From: Candidatus Auribacterota bacterium
Lineage (GTDB): Bacteria; Auribacterota; Tritonobacteria; UBA1439
Direction of reading: 5' to 3'
Length of the DNA stretch: 61,309 nt
NCBI GenBank assembly: GCA_026392015.1
Contig: JAPLCW010000161.1
Span: forward strand, 1-61,309
In this document: positions 59,644 through 61,309 of the stretch, piece by piece
Position numbering within the stretch: position 1 is the first letter of the stretch
Layout: every line of letters starts with the position of its first letter
Notes under the pieces: model-generated
Seen by the model: only the letters and a program-made list of their open reading frames with translations
The model's database searches: none
Told to the model about the DNA's origin: nothing
Translations under genes and position numbers: made by a program

Positions 59644-60990
59644 CTATGCCTCAGGTTTCTCGGCTGCCTCAGCACCGGATACTCCGGTGCTCTCTTCCTT
59701 GCTCTCCACTTGGATGACGGACTCGACAACGACAACTTTCTCCGCAGCGGGCGGCAACGTCTGAACGCGAAATTGCACGGCTGCATCCATGATCTTCTCC
59801 ACCGTCTTTTCGCCGACACCCGGTAGCTTCAAGAGTTTTTCGGCAGTCGCCTTCCGCAGATCTCCCAACGTCTTATACCCCGCTTCGATGAGAGAGACGA
59901 CTACTTTTTTCCCGAGCCCTTCAAGTTGCTCCACGGAAACTGTTGATTCCTTCCCCTCACGATCTACATCACTCACCTTCTTGATGTCGATCCTCAAACC
60001 CGTAAGCCTCGAGATAAGCCTGATTCCCTGTCCCTTTTTTCCCACCGCGAGAGAGAACTGGTCGTCATCGACGATGATATCTGCTCTCCCCACTTCCGGG
60101 AACCTGATCTCCTTGAGTTTGCCCGGGCTCAGCACATTGGTGATGTACACCGTGGGATCTTCGCTCCACCGGACAATATCCACACGCTCGCCGTTGAGCT
60201 CGCGAACTACATCCTTCACGCGAGCCCCTCGCATGCCCACGCACGCCCCGACCGGATCAACCTTCTCCACCTTGGAGCTCACCGCGAGCTTTGTCCTATA
60301 GCCGGGATCGCGCGCAATCGCCTTTATTTCGACCGTCCCCTCTCCTATCTCCGGGACCTCGAGCTCAAACAATTTTCTCACCAGCTCATGGTGACTGCGC
60401 GAAACGATGATCTCCGGGCCCTTCGTCCCTTCGTTCACCTCAACCACATACACCTTCAAGCGCCTTCCCACACCGTAGCTTTCTCGAGGGCACTGTTCCT
60501 TTGAGGGAAGGATCGCCTCCGTTTTCCCAAGATCGAGGATAACGTTCCCGCGCTCATATCTTCGCACCACCCCGGTGAGGATATCCCCCGCGCGATCTTT
60601 GTACTCGTTGAACACTATCTTGTGTTCTGCCTCGCGGAGCCGCTGGATAATCACCTGTTTGGCTGTCTGCGCGGCGATACGGCCAAACTCCCTCGCGACG
60701 ATTTGCTTCCGAATAGTGTCGCCAATTTTTGCATCGGGAGCGGTTTTCCGCGCGTCAGCGAGCGATATCTCCTCCCACTCCGATTTGCCGGTTTCGACCA
60801 CCGCCACGTCACAATAGGCCTTTATCTTCCCCGTCTCCCTGTCGACCTCCACGCTCAGGTTCTTCATCGGTCCGGCACTCTTCCTCGCCGCCGACAGGAT
60901 GGAATTCTGAACGGCCTCGATCAGGACGTCCCTACTGATGCCCTTCTCCCTCTCGAGGTACTCAAAGCCCGCCAGCAATTCGCCATTCAT
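59644..60990 (-). CDS. nusA: transcription termination/antitermination protein NusA
   Basis: A 448-residue NusA. An N-terminal polymerase-binding part (MNGELLAGFEYLEREKGISR) is followed by an S1 domain, two KH domains (VGACVGMRGARVKDVV and FSLAVGKKGQGIRL) and one helix-hairpin-helix (LLKLPGVGEKTVEKIM) near the end. It regulates pausing, termination and antitermination. ATG at 60990 with GGGAGCCAAGG before it is chosen over an upstream frame. It precedes infB, the conserved order; rimP would be expected just beyond the right edge. Confidence 0.96.
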   Translation of the reverse strand: MNGELLAGFEYLEREKGISRDVLIEAVQNSILSAARKSAGPMKNLSVEVDRETGKIKAYCDVAVVETGKSEWEEISLADARKTAPDAKIGDTIRKQIVAREFGRIAAQTAKQVIIQRLREAEHKIVFNEYKDRAGDILTGVVRRYERGNVILDLGKTEAILPSKEQCPRESYGVGRRLKVYVVEVNEGTKGPEIIVSRSHHELVRKLFELEVPEIGEGTVEIKAIARDPGYRTKLAVSSKVEKVDPVGACVGMRGARVKDVVRELNGERVDIVRWSEDPTVYITNVLSPGKLKEIRFPEVGRADIIVDDDQFSLAVGKKGQGIRLISRLTGLRIDIKKVSDVDREGKESTVSVEQLEGLGKKVVVSLIEAGYKTLGDLRKATAEKLLKLPGVGEKTVEKIMDAAVQFRVQTLPPAAEKVVVVESVIQVESKEESTGVSGAEAAEKPEA

Positions 60991-61067
60991 CCTTGGCTCC
61001 CTGCGGTTGCTCACCGCGTATACGCAATTCCTTTGCACAACCGACAGCAGATCAAACTCCCCTGCCC

Positions 61068-61097
61068 AAAAAAAAGAGTGGGTGCATACCCACTCTC
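61068..61097 (-). terminator. intrinsic terminator-like hairpin upstream of nusA
   Basis: On the minus strand an 8-bp stem GAGTGGGT/ACCCACTC with a 4-nt loop is followed by a run of eight T. It lies about 80 nt before the nusA start. It could end a transcript from the right or act as an attenuator for nusA; NusA synthesis is autoregulated in other bacteria. Confidence 0.7.
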
Positions 61098-61205
61098 GGG
61101 AAAAGCACATGCTGTCATTTTAGGTTATAACATCCTTCCCTCCGTGTCAATAATAATAAAAAACAGGAGCGGGAATGCACGGGTACATCATGAACCGGGG
61201 GGATG

Positions 61206-61266
61206 GCGCACAGCTGCAGCTCTGGAGGGAGGCCGTAGGCCGACCGGAAGAGCTGCAGCTGTGCGC
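61206..61266. repeat. 18-bp perfect inverted repeat at the right edge
   Basis: The arm GCGCACAGCTGCAGCTCT at 61206-61223 and its exact complement at 61249-61266 enclose a 25-nt loop that contains GGCCGTAGGCC. No gene is supported between 61115 and 61309; the frame through this region is an artefact of the palindrome. Confidence 0.8.
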
Positions 61267-61309
61267 GCGCGAAAATTACTCTCCTTCGGCCCCCGGACCT
61301 ATGCACTCC

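Noticed and set aside
61115..61306. 63-residue minus-strand frame at the right edge
   Set aside because: It runs through the 18-bp inverted repeat and lacks a ribosome binding site.

Overview
The window (about 61 kb) looks like part of a bacterial chromosome from the PVC superphylum or a close candidate phylum such as Omnitrophota or Aureabacteria. The main pointer is a 51-residue small basic protein at 3126-3281 that matches, from memory, the PVC signature small basic protein family. A rhythm of unusual surface proteins, B12-type radical SAM enzymes and repeat-rich intergenic DNA fits this, but the phylum is an inference. Almost every gene lies on the minus strand; rpoN and rpsT are the only clear plus-strand protein genes.

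Layout in window order: (1) 525-4786: folD, an SH3-domain protein, an rRNA pseudouridine synthase, the PVC small basic protein, a DUF1841-like protein and an orphan oligopeptide-transporter ATPase. (2) 4905-9025: secG, tpiA, pgk, a zinc-ribbon membrane protein and gap, a conserved lower-glycolysis block, followed by tRNA-Leu(GAG). (3) 9448-10531: a one-gene HUH (Y1) transposase element bounded by 28-bp near-perfect inverted repeats; its edge has supplied the last codons of the neighbouring membrane-protein gene. (4) 10510-28109: a surface-glycan or glycolipid cluster with GT-C and DUF2079 membrane proteins, four GT2/GT4 glycosyltransferase genes (one a double GT2), two B12-domain-type radical SAM enzymes, two radical SAM/SPASM enzymes, a methyltransferase and a Wzx-like flippase. 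Four copies of a palindromic repeat element lie in its gaps. (5) 28301-32376: a peptidoglycan amidase, a small lipoprotein, rpoN, tRNA-Thr(CGU) and a dCMP-deaminase-like enzyme. (6) 32861-38810: a secreted-protein island with three tandem paralogues sharing an N-terminal domain but carrying different C-terminal modules (FISUMP, DUF1566-like, LamG), a serpin and a small basic protein. Two 95 percent identical MITE copies in opposite orientation flank this island. (7) 39112-60990: housekeeping genes murJ, rpsT, lptE, a TPR/coiled-coil protein, pgpA, pgsA, rimO, a RodZ-like protein, ftsK, pnp, rpsO, ribF, truB, nrnA-like, rbfA, DUF503, infB and nusA, in an order resembling the nusA-infB-rbfA-truB-ribF-rpsO-pnp block of many bacteria.

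The most unusual thing I see is in the DNA between genes. At least ten gaps hold tandem arrays of a 7-nt word (8-10 nt at some sites), often with the reverse-complement array a short distance away, so that the arms can fold together. Each site uses its own word (for example TAAGCNN, CAGAATN or AAGTGTA). Several arrays run into the preceding gene and provide its last codons and stop (pgk, rimO, ribF). These arrays, the modular lectin-like paralogues and the radical SAM-rich glycan cluster are the best leads. No CRISPR array, rRNA operon, prophage or replication origin was seen.
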